Shown here piece by piece: positions 18,659 through 28,150 of a stretch of 64,000 nucleotides of DNA; positions within the stretch are counted from its first letter, which is position 1; every line of letters starts with the position of its first letter. The stretch spans positions 1,302,001 to 1,366,000 of the forward strand of contig NZ_CP170094.1 in assembly GCF_042180575.1 (NCBI RefSeq), given 5' to 3'. This DNA comes from Bernardetia sp042180575. GTDB taxonomy: Bacteria; Bacteroidota; Bacteroidia; Cytophagales; Bernardetiaceae. Below the pieces are notes generated by a model. The model did not search any database and was not told where the DNA came from. It saw nothing but the letters and a program-made list of their open reading frames with translations. A program made the position numbers and the translations under genes.

Positions 18659-19960
18659 ATGAACTTCGAAACTACTAAAGACTTTGCAGCGCAATTAGAC
18701 GCAACTGATTCTCTAGCTCATTTTAGAGATAAATTTTGGATTCCTACTCTGAATTCTGTTTCAAAAAACACAAATCCTAGTGATGAAGAGGTAGTTTATT
18801 TTTGTGGAAACTCTCTAGGGCTTCAACCCAAAACGACAAAAGACTACATAAATCAAGAATTAGAAGACTGGAAAAACTTAGGTGTAGAAGGGCATTTTCA
18901 TGGAAAAAATCCTTGGCTTTCGTATCACAAACTCCTTACAAATCAGACTGCCAAAATTGTAGGTGCAAAATCTATTGAAGTAGTTGTAATGAATAATCTT
19001 ACTGTCAATTTGCATTTATTGATGGTTTCGTTTTATCGTCCAAATCAAAAACGCTTTAAAATATTGATGGAAGGAGGAGCTTTTCCTTCTGACCAATATG
19101 CCGTCGAATCTCAAGTAAAATTTCATGGTTTTTTGCCAGATGATGCCATTGTAGAAATGACTCCTAGAGAAAACGAAGAAACACTAAGAACAGAAGACAT
19201 AACAAAAAAAATAGAAGAGTTAGGCGATCAACTGGCTTTAGTGATGTTTGGTGGCGTAAATTATTATACAGGACAATTTTTTGATTTAGAAAAAATAACA
19301 GAAGCAGCTCATAAAGTTGGTGCGACGGCAGGATTTGACTTGGCACATGCAGCAGGAAATGTTCCTTTAAAACTTAATGAGTGGAAGGTAGATTTTGCTA
19401 CTTGGTGTAGTTATAAATATCTAAATTCGGGTGCTGGTGGAACTTCAGGCATTTTTATTAATGAAAAATATGCTGATGATGATTCCCTTCCTCGTTTTGC
19501 AGGTTGGTGGGGACACGATGAGAAAGACCGTTTTAAGATGAAAAAAGGATTTGTTCCGATGCGTGGCGCAGAAGGTTGGCAGCTTAGTAATGCACAGATT
19601 TTGCCAATGGCAGCACATAAAGCCTCTTTAGATATTTTTGAAGAAGCAGGTTTTGAAAATCTAAGACAAAAAAGCGAAAAACTAACAGCTTATATGGAGT
19701 TTTTGATAGAATCTTTTAATAAAGAACAATCAAAAATCAGAATAAAAATTATTACTCCAAAAAATGCAGCCGATAGAGGTTGTCAATTATCTTTAGTTTT
19801 TGATAAAGAAGGTAAAAAGTACCACGAAATTCTGACCCAAAAAGGAGTTATTTCGGATTGGAGAGAACCAAATGTCATTCGTATTGCGCCTATTCCTTTG
19901 TACAATTCGTTTATGGATTGTTATCGTTTTTATGAAATTTTGAAAGAGATTGCTTTGTAA
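18659..19960 (+). CDS. kynU: Kynureninase
   Basis: 433 residues. This PLP enzyme cleaves L-kynurenine to anthranilate and alanine (or 3-hydroxykynurenine to 3-hydroxyanthranilate) in tryptophan catabolism. The PLP lysine is K253 in SYKYLNSGAGG, preceded by the cofactor-contact aspartate D227 in GFDLAHAAGN. YFCGNSLGLQP near residue 47 and WWGHDEKDRFKMKKGFVPMR are kynureninase-specific blocks. It starts 40 bp after the export lipoprotein gene, but no other kynurenine-pathway gene is present. A terminator follows at 20039-20075. Confidence 0.95.
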   Translation: MNFETTKDFAAQLDATDSLAHFRDKFWIPTLNSVSKNTNPSDEEVVYFCGNSLGLQPKTTKDYINQELEDWKNLGVEGHFHGKNPWLSYHKLLTNQTAKIVGAKSIEVVVMNNLTVNLHLLMVSFYRPNQKRFKILMEGGAFPSDQYAVESQVKFHGFLPDDAIVEMTPRENEETLRTEDITKKIEELGDQLALVMFGGVNYYTGQFFDLEKITEAAHKVGATAGFDLAHAAGNVPLKLNEWKVDFATWCSYKYLNSGAGGTSGIFINEKYADDDSLPRFAGWWGHDEKDRFKMKKGFVPMRGAEGWQLSNAQILPMAAHKASLDIFEEAGFENLRQKSEKLTAYMEFLIESFNKEQSKIRIKIITPKNAADRGCQLSLVFDKEGKKYHEILTQKGVISDWREPNVIRIAPIPLYNSFMDCYRFYEILKEIAL

Positions 19961-20038
19961 AAAAAATACTGTAACTGATTGGCAAGTGATATTTATGATT
20001 TATAGGATGAATGAAGATAAATGCCAACTTCCTTTTTT

Positions 20039-20075
20039 AAACTCATTCTATATTTTTTATGGAATGAGTTCTTTT
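20039..20075 (+). terminator. Rho-independent terminator after kynU
   Basis: AACTCATTC near 20040 pairs with GAATGAGTT (20062-20070) around an AT-rich loop, with a T run after it. Confidence 0.7.
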
Positions 20076-20168
20076 GATAAAACTACAATCTAATTAAATA
20101 AAAAATGTAATTCTATCAACTATTTAGATATTCTAAAAAGTTAAATCACAAATCTTTTTAAGATGTAT

Positions 20169-21310
20169 TTATTTGTACGAAAAAACCATACGAAAACCTA
20201 TATTTGGAGCAAACATATCAGGTTTAGTCTCATGACGTTGGGTTATGCGATGAAAACCATTACCAACGAAATTCCAAGAACTACTACGGCACACTCTGCT
20301 GCTATTTTTATATGTGTTTACTGGATTTGTTAAAAGTTCTATGTTCTGATAATATTCTGCATTGTACCAATCTTGACACCATTCTAAAACACTTCCAGTC
20401 ATATCATATAAACCTATTTCATTTGATTTTTTAGTAGCTACATTATGTTTTTTTTTGTAGGAGTTTGAGTGATTCCAAGAAATTTTATCCAAATCATTTC
20501 CTCCTGCATATAAGTATTTCTTACTTCTTATCCCCCCTCTAGCTGCATATTCCCATTGAGCCTCAGTAGGAAGTGAACCTCCATAATATGTACAAAACTC
20601 GTTAGCTCCGTACCAGTTTACGGAAGAAACTGGGAAATCCTCATAGCCTTTGATTACTTGCCATTTGCCATTTTATTTATTTCTTTGTAATAATCGGAAA
20701 ACATTTTTTTTCCTAAATATTTCCCTTTTTTTACTTCAATACTCCCATAGTCATTTAAAAAAATAGCATACTGAGCATTTGTAATTTCTGTTTGGCTAAT
20801 GTAAAAACCTGTCAAATACACACTATGTGAAGGTTTTTCTTCTTCATAACACTCTTTATTATTCTTATCATCACAACCCATTAAAAACTGTCCACTTTCT
20901 ACTTTTACCAGTTTTATTCCTTTTGGGAGTTTTTCTGTGAAGGAAAGCATGTCATTATTTTCTTTATAATTTGCAACAACCATTAATATCACAATAGAAA
21001 TACCTATCAATACTAAAAACACTTTAGAAATTAAATACAGAGTGGCTGTTAGATTATGATTTTGTTTCAGAACAAACTCATTTTCATTTGTATCTTCGTT
21101 CTTTTTTTTCTTTGATAATGATTTTACATAAGTTTTAAATCTATCTGCAAAGAAATGATTATCTTTTCCTGTTATGTATTCATTTCTTAGACTGGCTAAT
21201 TTTGAGGAGTGAATTGCATATTTATCAAGTCTGTCGAAAGCATCTGAAATATTTGCTTGTTCGATTAAATCAATAATTTCTTTTGCTTCTTCTTGAGTAA
21301 GTTTTTTCAT
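20169..21310 (-). pseudogene. FGE-sulfatase-fold membrane protein with effector-associated-like N-terminus, frameshifted
   Basis: The frame is broken once. The upstream part (21310 to 20654) ends after NKMANGK, and the downstream part resumes in another frame with NGKWQVIKGYEDFPVSSVNW and continues to 20169. Adding one A to the A4 run (plus-strand T4 at 20671-20674) restores a 380-residue protein. Residues 1-65 (KEIIDLIEQANISDAFDRLD, then KLASLRNEYITG) resemble small effector-associated helical domains. One membrane segment follows near 90-112 (YLISKVFLVLIGISIVILMV). The rest is the formylglycine-generating-enzyme/SUMF1 fold: ESGQFLMGCDD, ISQTEITNAQYAIFLNDYG, SLPTEAQWEYAARGG, GSVLEWCQDWYN, APNIGFRMVFSY. 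It is more likely a binding module than a true FGE. Real decay and a base-calling error are both possible. Confidence 0.75.
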
Positions 21311-21357
21311 ACTGCAAAATAAAAAAATAATACATCATTTTTGTAATAAAAATAATT

Positions 21358-23340
21358 TTATTTCTTCGGCATTCTAAAAAAACGCCCTTTTGTAAAACGA
21401 TATTCATAGCCATTTACTGTAATCATTTTTCCTTCTATCATATCACTCAAATCTGTAATTTCTTCTTCGATGGTATGAACAGAACCTTTTGTACGGTAGG
21501 CAATATCCAAATACTGTTCATTGACAAAACGATGAGTTCCACACAAAATAATTCTGACAGGAACACCTATTTTTCCAATCATAATCATATCTCTTGCATA
21601 ACTCATATTATCGGCTACCAAAACAAGTTCATCATATCCATCTGTATATTTTAGAGCATACAAAATAGCTTCAAGGTCATTTTCTTGTGAATCTCCTCCA
21701 TTTCCTGCTGCCCTTGCCTTCTCTATCAATCGTTCTAATCCATTGATTTGACAGGCTTTGCATTCATAAATTCCTCCTGTTCTGCCAATTTCTTTTCTTG
21801 CAGAAGACATTCCATTTCCATCATTAAAAAGATAAAACTCCATCGTCGAATCTTGGGCATAATTCAGACTGTACCAATATTTTACCTGTTCGATATAGGG
21901 CAACATACTTGAAGTTACGTCCAAAACAACCAGTTTCTTTTTCCATTCTTTCTTATTCAAAATTTTGGTTACTACGGTATCACTTCCCCAACTGTATTGT
22001 TTTCGTTTCAAAACATCTCTCAATTCTTTTGCTTCAGCTTCTCTTAGTTCTGCTTCTTTTTTGGCTGCAAGTGCTTTTCGTTCTTCTTCTTGTTTTTGAA
22101 ACTCTCTTTGATAGTCTTCTATTTCCTTTTGTACTCTAATAGATTCTAAAGAATCTTGTAATTTTCTAGCTTGTCTTAATTTTTCAACTCGTATTTCATA
22201 TTCTTTTTGTGCTTTTTCGGCTTCTTTTTGTGCTTTTTTGATACGTGCTTGACGTAATTCTTCATTTTTTTTATCCAAAGCTGCCATTTCTGCTTCTAAT
22301 TTTTTCCATTCTTCTTCACGTTCTTTGTCGGCTTGTTCCATTTCTTTTCGCCTTGCTTCTATTTGCTCCGAACTTGGATAGAGAATTTCTAAAGGCAAAA
22401 CATATATTCCTTCATCGCTACTTACTTCCTGCTCCATAAAATCTTTGAAATATTTTATTCCAATCGAATAGGTATCTCCAATAGGAATTTTAATCTGTGT
22501 TTTTCCAGTTGCATCTGTTGGTAAGGTGGTATATTCTTTTCCTGTTGTTTTGCGTGTGATTGTAAAAATTTCATTTATTGCAGGATTTTCAGCCAAATCT
22601 AAATAAATAAGACTAAAAACAGCACTATCCAAAGAAGGTTGTAAATTTCCAATTTTCATTCCTTCATACTGAATATATCTATCCACTTTTGAAAAATACT
22701 TTTCTTCCACTTCTATTTTATCATAATTTGCATTTCCATTAATTGAAATAGAATACGTATCACCAGTAGGAACTAAAAAAACGGCTGCTCCTTCTGAATT
22801 GGTAGAATCTGTATTCGTTGCAGTAATAGAATTTTTATCAATAGAATTATAAACCGAATTATCTTTCAAACTTGTAAGCGTAATTTTTGCCTTTTGTGGT
22901 TCTTTTTCATTATTAATTGGCAAAATACGAATAAGAGCTTTTTCTGGCGTGGGTTGAAGTTGGTCTTTTTTATCGGTTGGAAAGGCAAAAGCGAGATTAT
23001 AAAATTGATTTTCGACCTCAGAAACAGGAATTTGATACGCCAAAACAGAAATAGAAGAATAAACTAAATAGGTATCATTATTTGGAAGCAAAATTTCATT
23101 TTGATTATTTGCTTTACTTATTTCATCTTCTATACAAAATGTCTTTTTTGTATTCTTTCCATAAAAACAGATTTTGGTTTGTAGAGGTTGATTATTCGCA
23201 TCAAAAACTGAAAAACGAACCAATGCACTATCTACTTTTGGAGTAAGAGAATAGGAATTTGTCTGCGAAAAACTATTTTGGACAGATGAAAAAGTAGCAA
23301 AAACAACAATTAGGAAAAATACAATGGATTGAAATTTCAT
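21358..23340 (-). CDS. Secreted vWA-domain protein with carboxypeptidase-like repeats and a long coiled coil
   Basis: 660 residues with a signal peptide (IVFFLIVVFATFSSVQNSFSQ). Residues 30-325 hold three or four similar beta segments (SALVRFSVFDANNQPLQTKI; KALIRILPINNEKEPQKAKI; SAVFSLIYLDLAENPAINEI), each followed by a 'GDTYSI' turn. A charged coiled coil of about 115 residues follows (QIEARRKEMEQADKEREEEW onward). The C-terminal ~190 residues are a von Willebrand A fold starting LVVLDVTSSMLPYIEQ. The MIDAS motif reads DVTSS, with Thr in place of the first Ser of DxSxS. Periplasmic or extracellular. It lies 47 bp upstream of the broken FGE-fold gene on the same strand, so they may be one unit. 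Confidence 0.75.
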   Translation of the reverse strand: MKFQSIVFFLIVVFATFSSVQNSFSQTNSYSLTPKVDSALVRFSVFDANNQPLQTKICFYGKNTKKTFCIEDEISKANNQNEILLPNNDTYLVYSSISVLAYQIPVSEVENQFYNLAFAFPTDKKDQLQPTPEKALIRILPINNEKEPQKAKITLTSLKDNSVYNSIDKNSITATNTDSTNSEGAAVFLVPTGDTYSISINGNANYDKIEVEEKYFSKVDRYIQYEGMKIGNLQPSLDSAVFSLIYLDLAENPAINEIFTITRKTTGKEYTTLPTDATGKTQIKIPIGDTYSIGIKYFKDFMEQEVSSDEGIYVLPLEILYPSSEQIEARRKEMEQADKEREEEWKKLEAEMAALDKKNEELRQARIKKAQKEAEKAQKEYEIRVEKLRQARKLQDSLESIRVQKEIEDYQREFQKQEEERKALAAKKEAELREAEAKELRDVLKRKQYSWGSDTVVTKILNKKEWKKKLVVLDVTSSMLPYIEQVKYWYSLNYAQDSTMEFYLFNDGNGMSSARKEIGRTGGIYECKACQINGLERLIEKARAAGNGGDSQENDLEAILYALKYTDGYDELVLVADNMSYARDMIMIGKIGVPVRIILCGTHRFVNEQYLDIAYRTKGSVHTIEEEITDLSDMIEGKMITVNGYEYRFTKGRFFRMPKK

Positions 23341-23402
23341 TTTTAGAATTTAAAATTAGAACTAGATTTTAGTTTTTGTATCTAAAAATAATGATTTTTC
23401 TC

Positions 23403-23444
23403 TAAAAAAAATAACTGGTTTAAGCGTCGACGCTTAAACCAGTT
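23403..23444 (-). terminator. Terminator after the alcohol dehydrogenase gene
   Basis: AACTGGTTTAAGCG (23413-23426) and CGCTTAAACCAGTT (23431-23444) form a perfect 14-bp stem with a TCGA centre. On the minus strand the T-rich tail follows, between the dehydrogenase stop and the vWA gene. Confidence 0.85.
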
Positions 23445-23490
23445 AGAGAAATAATTTCAAATAGACTGGGAAGTCTGTTATACACTTGAA

Positions 23491-24558
23491 TTAATGATTT
23501 TTCAATGATTTCATATCAATCACAAAACGATAACGAACATCACTTTTGAGCATTCTTTCGTAGGCTTCGTTTATTTCTTGCATCTTGATTTCTTCAATTT
23601 CTGAAACAATATTATGTTTTCCACAAAAATCTAGCATTTCTTGAGTTTCTTTTATTCCACCAATTACAGAACCAGCAACCGAACGCCTTCCCATTATCAT
23701 AGTTGGAGTTTTTAGCATAGAATCTAATTCGCCTATAAAACCAACCAAAACTAAAGTTCCATTTATTGAAAGTGTAGAAATATATGGATTCAAATTGTGT
23801 TCGTAGGGAACAGTATCAATAATTAAATCAAAATTTCCTCTTACTGACTTCATTTGACTTTCATCTGTTGAAATAATAACTGTGTCAGCACCTAGTTCTT
23901 TTGCATCTTTTTCTTTACTTGGAGAGCGAGAAAAAAGTGTAACATCTGCGCCCATTCCCTTAGCAAGTTTGATTGCCATGTGTCCAAGACCTCCCAAACC
24001 AATAACGGCAACTTTGCTTCCTTTTTTCACATTCCAATGCACCAAAGGTGACCATGTAGTAACACCTGCACAAAGCAAAGGAGCAACAGCAGCCAAATTA
24101 GAATCTGCAAGATTTTTAGGTACTTTCAAGACAAAGTTTTCATCTACAATCACTTTTTCAGAATATCCACCAAAAGTTCGTCCTCCCAAATGCTTATCTT
24201 TTCCGTTGTATGTTCCTGTAAAACCATTCAAACAATACTGTTCCAAATCCTGCTTACAACTATTGCATGTCTGACACGAATCCACCATACAACCCACAGC
24301 AGCATAATCGCCTACTTTAAGTTTGGTAACATCACTTCCTACTTTGGTGATTTTTCCTACAATCTCATGCCCTGGAACTGATGGGTAAACCGTGCCTCCC
24401 CAGTCATTTTTGGCAGTATGTAAATCGGAATGACAAACGCCACAATATAAAATATCAATTTCAATATCTTTTGCAGTTACTTCTCTTCTTTCTATGGTTA
24501 TTTGTTCTAAAGGCTTGTCTTTTGCTTCTGTTCCAAATGCTTTTACTTGATTTGACAT
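23491..24558 (-). CDS. Zinc-dependent NAD(P)H alcohol dehydrogenase, cinnamyl-alcohol-dehydrogenase type
   Basis: 355 residues. It reduces aldehydes or oxidises alcohols in the cytosol. The catalytic zinc site is YCGVCHSDLH (Cys39) with PGHEIVG. The structural zinc cysteines are in VDSCQTCNSCKQDLEQYC. The Rossmann NAD(P) motif is VIGLGGLGHMAIKLAKGMGA, followed by SRSPSKEKDAKELGAD; the SRS sequence fits an NADPH preference as in YahK-like enzymes. HLGGRTFGGYSEKVIVDE is conserved in this subgroup. It is flanked by terminators on both sides and is probably monocistronic. Confidence 0.93.
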   Translation of the reverse strand: MSNQVKAFGTEAKDKPLEQITIERREVTAKDIEIDILYCGVCHSDLHTAKNDWGGTVYPSVPGHEIVGKITKVGSDVTKLKVGDYAAVGCMVDSCQTCNSCKQDLEQYCLNGFTGTYNGKDKHLGGRTFGGYSEKVIVDENFVLKVPKNLADSNLAAVAPLLCAGVTTWSPLVHWNVKKGSKVAVIGLGGLGHMAIKLAKGMGADVTLFSRSPSKEKDAKELGADTVIISTDESQMKSVRGNFDLIIDTVPYEHNLNPYISTLSINGTLVLVGFIGELDSMLKTPTMIMGRRSVAGSVIGGIKETQEMLDFCGKHNIVSEIEEIKMQEINEAYERMLKSDVRYRFVIDMKSLKNH

Positions 24559-24673
24559 ATAGTTTAATTAGGTTTTAGTTATTTTATAATTTACTTCTAA
24601 TCAACAGTAGGATAGCTTTAATGTTATTATAAAAAATAGTAAATTGAAGAATGTATGGCTCTATTAGGCAAAT

Positions 24674-24708
24674 AAAAAAGTCACAGAATTGGATTCTATG
24701 ACTTTTTA
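24674..24708 (-). terminator. Terminator after the DUF2167 gene
   Basis: AAAAAGTCACAGAAT and ATTCTATGACTTTTT form a stem with one mismatch and T-rich flanks on both strands. It lies 22 bp after the DUF2167 stop on the minus strand. Confidence 0.75.
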
Positions 24709-24729
24709 CTGTTTTTTACTTATCCTAAA

Positions 24730-25614
24730 TTATTCTCCTTTCTTACGTCCTTTTAAAAATTTCCAAAGAGTCGTTGCTGCACCACCAACAGCTAATGCAA
24801 TAACTTTCCAAAACTTTAGAAGTACAATGAAAAACCCTGTTTTTGCAAGGATTTTTCCTGCCACTAAGCCTCCAATTGTCCAAGCTGCTACATTATCTAC
24901 ATCTGGAATAAAATCAGCATAAGTGTGTCCTTCTTTGAATTTCACACTCCCAATAACATTATCAATATTTGCTTTTACTTCTGGTAATTGGTTCATAGGA
25001 GCAACAGCATTTAACATAAATACTCCTTTACGTCCCAAAACACGTAAATTATAATTCAATGTATTGTTAGAATTTTCTCCAAACTTAGCTTCTTTAGCCC
25101 AGTGTAATATTTTTTTATCTTTATCATAGTAAGGTTTGGATGCCCAACCTACTAAAGTAATTGGCTCATATCCCAAACGTACTCTTTCAGGATTTGATTC
25201 TTTCATTTCTTCTTGTATTTGTGCCAAAAGCTCGTCATAGTCAATGTCATCAGCATCTTTGTCTTCTACATAGCCCATTTCTTCAAAGCTAATTGTAAAA
25301 ACCCAGCCATCGTCAGCCAAAACACTTTTATCTGACGGAACAAGCATTCCTAAAATAGTTTCATCTTTCGGATTCCCCCATAAATCGCTCAAGACATAAT
25401 TAGCTTGTTCTTTGTTGAGATAACCAAAACCTTCAGGAACATTTAGTGTTGCATTTCCTGTTTCAAACTCAATGATACCTTTTTGATAATTAAGTGATTG
25501 TTCTACGTTATCAATCAAAATTTGTGTGCTATCCTCTACTACTAATTGAGCATGCACAGTAAAACTAAAAAGAGTCATAAAAAGATACAAGAAACTGAAT
25601 ACTATTTTTTTCAT
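24730..25614 (-). CDS. DUF2167 family membrane protein
   Basis: 294 residues from the ATG at 25614. The frame is open back to 25695, but only the later start gives a signal peptide at the N-terminus (KKIVFSFLYLFMTLFSFTVHA). The DUF2167 body is recognisable: NATLNVPEGFGYLNKEQANYV, VLADDGWVFTISFEEMGYV, YEPITLVGWASKPYYDKDKK, and NYNLRVLGRKGVFMLNAVAP. Two hydrophobic segments near the C-terminus (AAWTIGGLVAGKILAKTGFF and IALAVGGAATTLWKFLKG) anchor it, probably in the inner membrane. The family's function is unknown. Confidence 0.9.
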   Translation of the reverse strand: MKKIVFSFLYLFMTLFSFTVHAQLVVEDSTQILIDNVEQSLNYQKGIIEFETGNATLNVPEGFGYLNKEQANYVLSDLWGNPKDETILGMLVPSDKSVLADDGWVFTISFEEMGYVEDKDADDIDYDELLAQIQEEMKESNPERVRLGYEPITLVGWASKPYYDKDKKILHWAKEAKFGENSNNTLNYNLRVLGRKGVFMLNAVAPMNQLPEVKANIDNVIGSVKFKEGHTYADFIPDVDNVAAWTIGGLVAGKILAKTGFFIVLLKFWKVIALAVGGAATTLWKFLKGRKKGE

Positions 25615-25911
25615 GTTATAATTTTTGTTTAAATTGAGTAATGTAAATAAGTGTTCTGTGGTAAAATTAGGTGTGTAATCTAAATTATTTTTCATTTTTT
25701 ATTACAAAATCAAATCTAAATTTGATGTAATAAAACAGTTCTAAAAAATAAAGATGTAAAGATACGTATAAATTTATTAACAATAAAAAATCATCTTATA
25801 CTGATTTTATACTATTTATCATCTGTACGGACTAGCAACATATCTCTAATCAAAAAAAGTTCAAGAAGACTTATTTTCTTATTTATTTTAATTAAATCCA
25901 AATTACCTATT

Positions 25912-26544
25912 ATGTCAAATCAAAAAACACACAAAGTATTTAACCTTATCATTCTTGATGAAAGTGGTTCGATGGAATCAATCAAAAAAACTATTATTAG
26001 TGGTTTTAATGAAGTCGTCCAAACCGTCAAAGGAGTAGCCAAAGAATATCCAGAACAGGCTCATTTTATTACACTTGTTACCTTCAATTCTCTAAAAATA
26101 AATATTCTTTTAGAAAATGAAAGTGTAGAAAAACTAAAAGAAATTGATGAAAGACAGTACAGTCCCACAGCAGGAACACCTCTTTTTGATGCGATGGGAA
26201 ATAGCATTTCACAGCTTCGTAAAATCACTCAAACACATTCGGATTATAATGTTTTGGTAACTATATTGACAGACGGAGAAGAAAATTCATCAAAAGAATA
26301 CAATGGAGCAACCATCAAAAAAATGGTAGAAGAGTTAAAATCACAAAACTGGACATTTACCTATATTGGTGCAAATCACGATGTAGAAAAATTTGCAGCA
26401 ACAATTTCTATCAATAACACAATGAAATTTGAGGCAAATGAGCAAGACATCAAAAAAATGTTTAGCAAAGAAAAAGCATCACGAATGAGTTACAGCAAAA
26501 AAATTAGAAATAAAGAAGATACAGGTAGTAATTTTTATGAATAA
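25912..26544 (+). CDS. Cytoplasmic von Willebrand A domain protein
   Basis: 210 residues without a signal peptide. The vWA metal site is complete: LIILDESGSMESIKKT (DxSGS near residue 16), TAGTPLFDAMG for the threonine, and ILTDGEENSSKEY for the second aspartate. vWA domains bind partner proteins in a metal-dependent way. This stand-alone small form with LDESGSM is common in bacteria, but its partner is unknown. No MoxR ATPase lies nearby. The next gene overlaps it by 8 bp, so the two are probably translated together. Confidence 0.88.
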   Translation: MSNQKTHKVFNLIILDESGSMESIKKTIISGFNEVVQTVKGVAKEYPEQAHFITLVTFNSLKINILLENESVEKLKEIDERQYSPTAGTPLFDAMGNSISQLRKITQTHSDYNVLVTILTDGEENSSKEYNGATIKKMVEELKSQNWTFTYIGANHDVEKFAATISINNTMKFEANEQDIKKMFSKEKASRMSYSKKIRNKEDTGSNFYE

Positions 26545-27040
26545 TATTTTGCGAATTACAAATGCTATTTTTTATGGTGCTATTACTTTTATTTTGGTAA
26601 TAGCACTTTCTGTTTTTTACTTTTTTGGAAGTAAATTTTTAGAAAAAGACAGTGATTTAGTAGGAGAATGGAAAATCGAACAGATGAGTTCAGCACTTAT
26701 TGAAGGAAAAAAGTATTATTCAGAAGAACAAAAACAAATTCTTCTTCAACGAGATTCTGTCCTTCTTTCAAAGAAAAAGATTTTATTCTTAAATTTTGAA
26801 ACAAGTAGTTTTATTTTCAGAGATACAAACAATGGAAAACTAGAAAGCAACTTTTTTGAAACTGAAAAACCTATCTCTTGGCATTATCTGAAAGAAAAAA
26901 AACAAATTGCCTTATATAGACACAAAGAACCTAATGTTTTTTGGGAAGTTATTACACTTTCAAGTTCAATGTTAGAAATCAAAACTATTTATGGAAATAG
27001 AAAATGGGTAATAAAATTTTCTAGAGTAATGAGAATGTAA
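26537..27040 (+). CDS. Small membrane protein of unknown function
   Basis: 167 residues with one N-terminal membrane segment (FYGAITFILVIALSVFYFFG) and a soluble domain of about 135 residues. The soluble part begins LVGEWKIEQMSSALIEGKKYY, a lipocalin-like opening ('L.G.W.....') often seen in Bacteroidota secreted proteins, and ends SSSMLEIKTIYGNRKWVIKF. It overlaps the vWA gene by 8 bp. No specific function can be assigned. Confidence 0.7.
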   Translation: MNNILRITNAIFYGAITFILVIALSVFYFFGSKFLEKDSDLVGEWKIEQMSSALIEGKKYYSEEQKQILLQRDSVLLSKKKILFLNFETSSFIFRDTNNGKLESNFFETEKPISWHYLKEKKQIALYRHKEPNVFWEVITLSSSMLEIKTIYGNRKWVIKFSRVMRM

Positions 27041-27072
27041 AATTAATTCAACTAAATTTAATCAAAAATCTT

Positions 27073-27480
27073 ATGAAAAATGAAACGTCTTTAGGCAAAC
27101 GCATTATGAACCTTGCCAATCAACTTAACGATAAAATTTATGACCTTTTATACAAAACTGAAAGCAACATAAACGATATTCATTCCCAATTACAAAAATG
27201 GTTTGATGAATATGTTGCTCAACTTGTAGAAATGGGCAAGGAAAAAGAAGCATTATCCACAGAAGAACGAGAAAAAGTCGATAATGATATTATGCAAGAA
27301 TATTTCAAACTAGACCAAGAAAGACACAATGCTATTTACATAAAAAAGCATGAAGAACTTTATGAGGCAAGTGAAGACACAGCAAATCTACTTTTGAAAT
27401 TTAATATTATTACGCAATACAGTGATTTTGCATTACTCAAAAAACAGAATCCAGAGGAAGCCGAACGATTGGGTTTATAG
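27073..27480 (+). CDS. Hypothetical alpha-helical protein
   Basis: 135 residues, almost entirely predicted helix and highly charged (for example YVAQLVEMGKEKEALSTEER). It has no signal peptide or membrane segment. It starts 32 bp after the preceding membrane-protein gene and may belong to the vWA operon. Not recognised. Confidence 0.6.
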   Translation: MKNETSLGKRIMNLANQLNDKIYDLLYKTESNINDIHSQLQKWFDEYVAQLVEMGKEKEALSTEEREKVDNDIMQEYFKLDQERHNAIYIKKHEELYEASEDTANLLLKFNIITQYSDFALLKKQNPEEAERLGL

Positions 27481-27481
27481 A

Positions 27482-28105
27482 TTAAGAAACATAACATTCC
27501 AATTCTTTCAAAGCCGTCCAAAGTCCTAGTTTTTTGGTTTTGTCAGAATGTAGAGCCACAAAATTATGCGAAACAATCCACGTAATTGCTTTTATTTTGG
27601 TTGGTTTATATGTTTCAAACTCATGTGGAACGCCTAAATTTTTTGTATCCACACCAAAACTAACTACCGAAGTAGGTTTTAATTTTTTGTACATATCCAG
27701 AAAATTCGCCTTTGTTTTTGCCATATTTACAATCGCTACATCATTAAGCGAAAGTTGTCCTGCTGCCAAAATTCCTGTCAGAAGTTTATTGTCAGCATCT
27801 TTTAGGTTTTCTTGTTCAGTTTCCTTTATCAAAATCAAAAAGTTTTTACGGTTTTTTCCGAAATAAGAAAAATCTGTATCTAAAACCTCTTTATTTTGAT
27901 TTTCAGAATTATCTGATTTAATTTTATTAATTTCTTGTTTTAGAGTTTTTGGTTCTTGATTTTGAGAAACTTGTCTTGTTTGACTTTCCTGTGTTGGATT
28001 TTCGTTTGCTTCAATTTCCCATTCTGATTTTACTGCATCAATGTAATACATTTTTTCTGTAAAAACGTAGGGCAAAAAATCGTATTCTTGTTCTTGTGTG
28101 TCCAT
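27482..28105 (-). CDS. Hypothetical protein, possibly related to the HolD/uracil-glycosylase fold
   Basis: 207 residues. The first ~90 are polar and low in complexity. The rest is compact: NFLILIKETEQENLKDADNK, LLTGILAAGQLSLNDVAIVN, KLKPTSVVSFGVDTKNLGVP, ITWIVSHNFVALHSDKTKKL. The strand-helix order and the SFG/SHN pair vaguely recall the uracil-DNA-glycosylase-like fold that also occurs in DNA polymerase III psi proteins. This is a guess and is not offered as a function. It converges with the gene ending at 27480 (1 bp apart), and lies downstream of pyrD across a REP-like palindrome. Confidence 0.55.
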   Translation of the reverse strand: MDTQEQEYDFLPYVFTEKMYYIDAVKSEWEIEANENPTQESQTRQVSQNQEPKTLKQEINKIKSDNSENQNKEVLDTDFSYFGKNRKNFLILIKETEQENLKDADNKLLTGILAAGQLSLNDVAIVNMAKTKANFLDMYKKLKPTSVVSFGVDTKNLGVPHEFETYKPTKIKAITWIVSHNFVALHSDKTKKLGLWTALKELECYVS

Positions 28106-28118
28106 AATTGTAAACTTT

Positions 28119-28150
28119 AACCCTAAAGGTTTCTGAAAACCCTTAGAGTT
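28119..28150. repeat. REP-like palindrome at the pyrD 3' end
   Basis: The arms AACCCTAAAGG and CCCTTAGAGTT are imperfectly complementary around TTTCTGAAAA. The centre and arms closely resemble the 34-bp palindromes that flank the RAYT gene at 37671 and 38353. It overlaps the last codons and stop of pyrD and may also act as its terminator. Confidence 0.6.

Noticed and set aside
20169..20650. Diversity-generating retroelement target at the C-terminus of the FGE-fold protein
   Set aside because: FGE-fold proteins are common retroelement targets and the end resembles one (IGFRMVFSY), but no reverse transcriptase gene or template repeat was seen anywhere in the window.
23882..24274. 130-codon plus-strand frame opposite the alcohol dehydrogenase
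   Set aside because: Antisense shadow of a conserved enzyme; no protein features.
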